From positions 1 through 64,000 of the forward strand of contig CAYWOS010000007.1 in the NCBI GenBank assembly GCA_964459985.1: a stretch of 64,000 nucleotides of DNA. Direction: 5' to 3'. The notes beneath the pieces are model-generated. The model saw only the letters and a list, made by a program, of their open reading frames with translations, did no database searches and was not told the origin of the DNA. Numbering within the stretch: the first letter of the stretch is position 1; every line of letters starts with the position of its first letter. The stretch comes from CAYWOS01 sp964459985 (GTDB taxonomy: Bacteria > Bacillota > Clostridia > Christensenellales > Aristaeellaceae). The position numbers and the translations under genes were made by a program. Below are positions 63,658 to 64,000 of this stretch, piece after piece.

Positions 63658-64000
63658 TCAGCCGCGCGCGTAGTACATTTTCAGGAATTTCGTCAGGCAT
63701 TCGTTCCAGAAATACCAATCGTGCAGCCCGTCCCAGTTCTCGGCGCGGACGGAAAACGAAAGCTCGTTGAGCTTATCGCGGAAGGCCTGCCAGTAGGACG
63801 AAAGCGGGTCCTGATACCCCATGGCCATATAGATCCGCGGCTTGACGGGCGACAGCGCGCAGGCCTCGGCGATGGGAAAGAGATCGGCCTGACCCGCGTT
63901 TTCAAAGTCGAGGCCCAGAATCGCCTTCATCTCGTGGTAATCCCGTTCGTCGTCATGGACCAGCTTGCGCCGGATAGCGCAGCTCGAGGAAAACGACCCG
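63658..64000 (-). CDS. Esterase family alpha/beta hydrolase, C-terminal part (5' truncated by window edge)
   Basis: The frame is open to base 64000 on the minus strand, so the gene begins outside the window; the ATG at 63930 is internal. The visible 114 residues match the end of tributyrin/feruloyl-type esterases: KPRIYMAMGYQDPL (acidic residue strand), then WDGLHDWYFWNECLTKFL, whose His is the expected catalytic histidine. The nucleophile serine lies outside the window. Probably one more carbohydrate esterase of the locus. Confidence 0.8.
   Translation of the reverse strand, partial: GSFSSSCAIRRKLVHDDERDYHEMKAILGLDFENAGQADLFPIAEACALSPVKPRIYMAMGYQDPLSSYWQAFRDKLNELSFSVRAENWDGLHDWYFWNECLTKFLKMYYARG

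Overview
The window is a G+C-rich chromosomal segment packed with genes. It shows strong AGGAGG-type ribosome binding sites, YesM/YesN and LplB/LplC-type systems, GH120 and GH36-type enzymes, and textbook TTGACA/TATAAT promoters. Together these suggest an uncultured, plant-polysaccharide-using member of the Bacillota (Clostridia, perhaps Christensenellales-like). The lineage is inference. No rRNA, tRNA, CRISPR array, insertion sequence or phage gene was recognised.

Layout. 1-3744 (+): the 3' part of uvrA, a secreted protein of unknown function and an ADP-ribosylglycohydrolase. 3893-12517 (-): a carbohydrate locus with a YesM/YesN two-component pair, a substrate-binding protein, two Lpl-type permeases, a GH36/GH27-like glycosidase and an SGNH esterase. 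12581-22800 (-): two paralogous TIR-transmembrane-beta-propeller proteins flanking a phosphonate-type importer (PhnD-C-E-E) and an uncharacterised P-loop protein. 22963-24960 (+): a GH120 beta-xylosidase. 24961-35116: a divergent response regulator/histidine kinase pair and a long + operon (sugar-binding protein, two permeases, a GH67-like protein, a PPC/DUF296 protein, an RraA-like aldolase, a GH10 xylanase) closed by a terminator. 35225-40004: an IclR regulator divergent from a glyoxylate-carboligase-like enzyme, a xylose-isomerase-like TIM barrel protein and a D-2-hydroxyacid dehydrogenase. 40151-47171 (+): a second, paralogous kinase/regulator/ABC module ending in an FAD-dependent oxidoreductase. 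47256-53257 (-): an FbpABC/AfuABC-type importer followed by a second GH120 enzyme. 53604-57725 (+): a 1373-residue REC-GGDEF-EAL-PAS-GGDEF protein. 57733-64000: a frameshifted LysR regulator divergent from a fourth sugar ABC importer, then a serine hydrolase and the end of an esterase gene.

How the genes fit together. Xylan and galactoside fragments appear to be sensed at the membrane by kinase/regulator pairs, imported as oligosaccharides by four sugar ABC systems without their own ATPases, and cut inside the cell, because GH10, both GH120s, the GH36-like and the SGNH enzymes lack signal peptides. The Gcl-like/TIM-barrel/dehydrogenase group could process C2-C3 acids.

Most interesting are the TIR receptor-like pair around the Phn-type importer; stem-loops after all six substrate-binding-protein genes; five of six binding proteins lacking a lipobox; duplicated HK/RR/ABC modules with an unusual polytopic kinase; and an IclR-like operator next to a perfect promoter.
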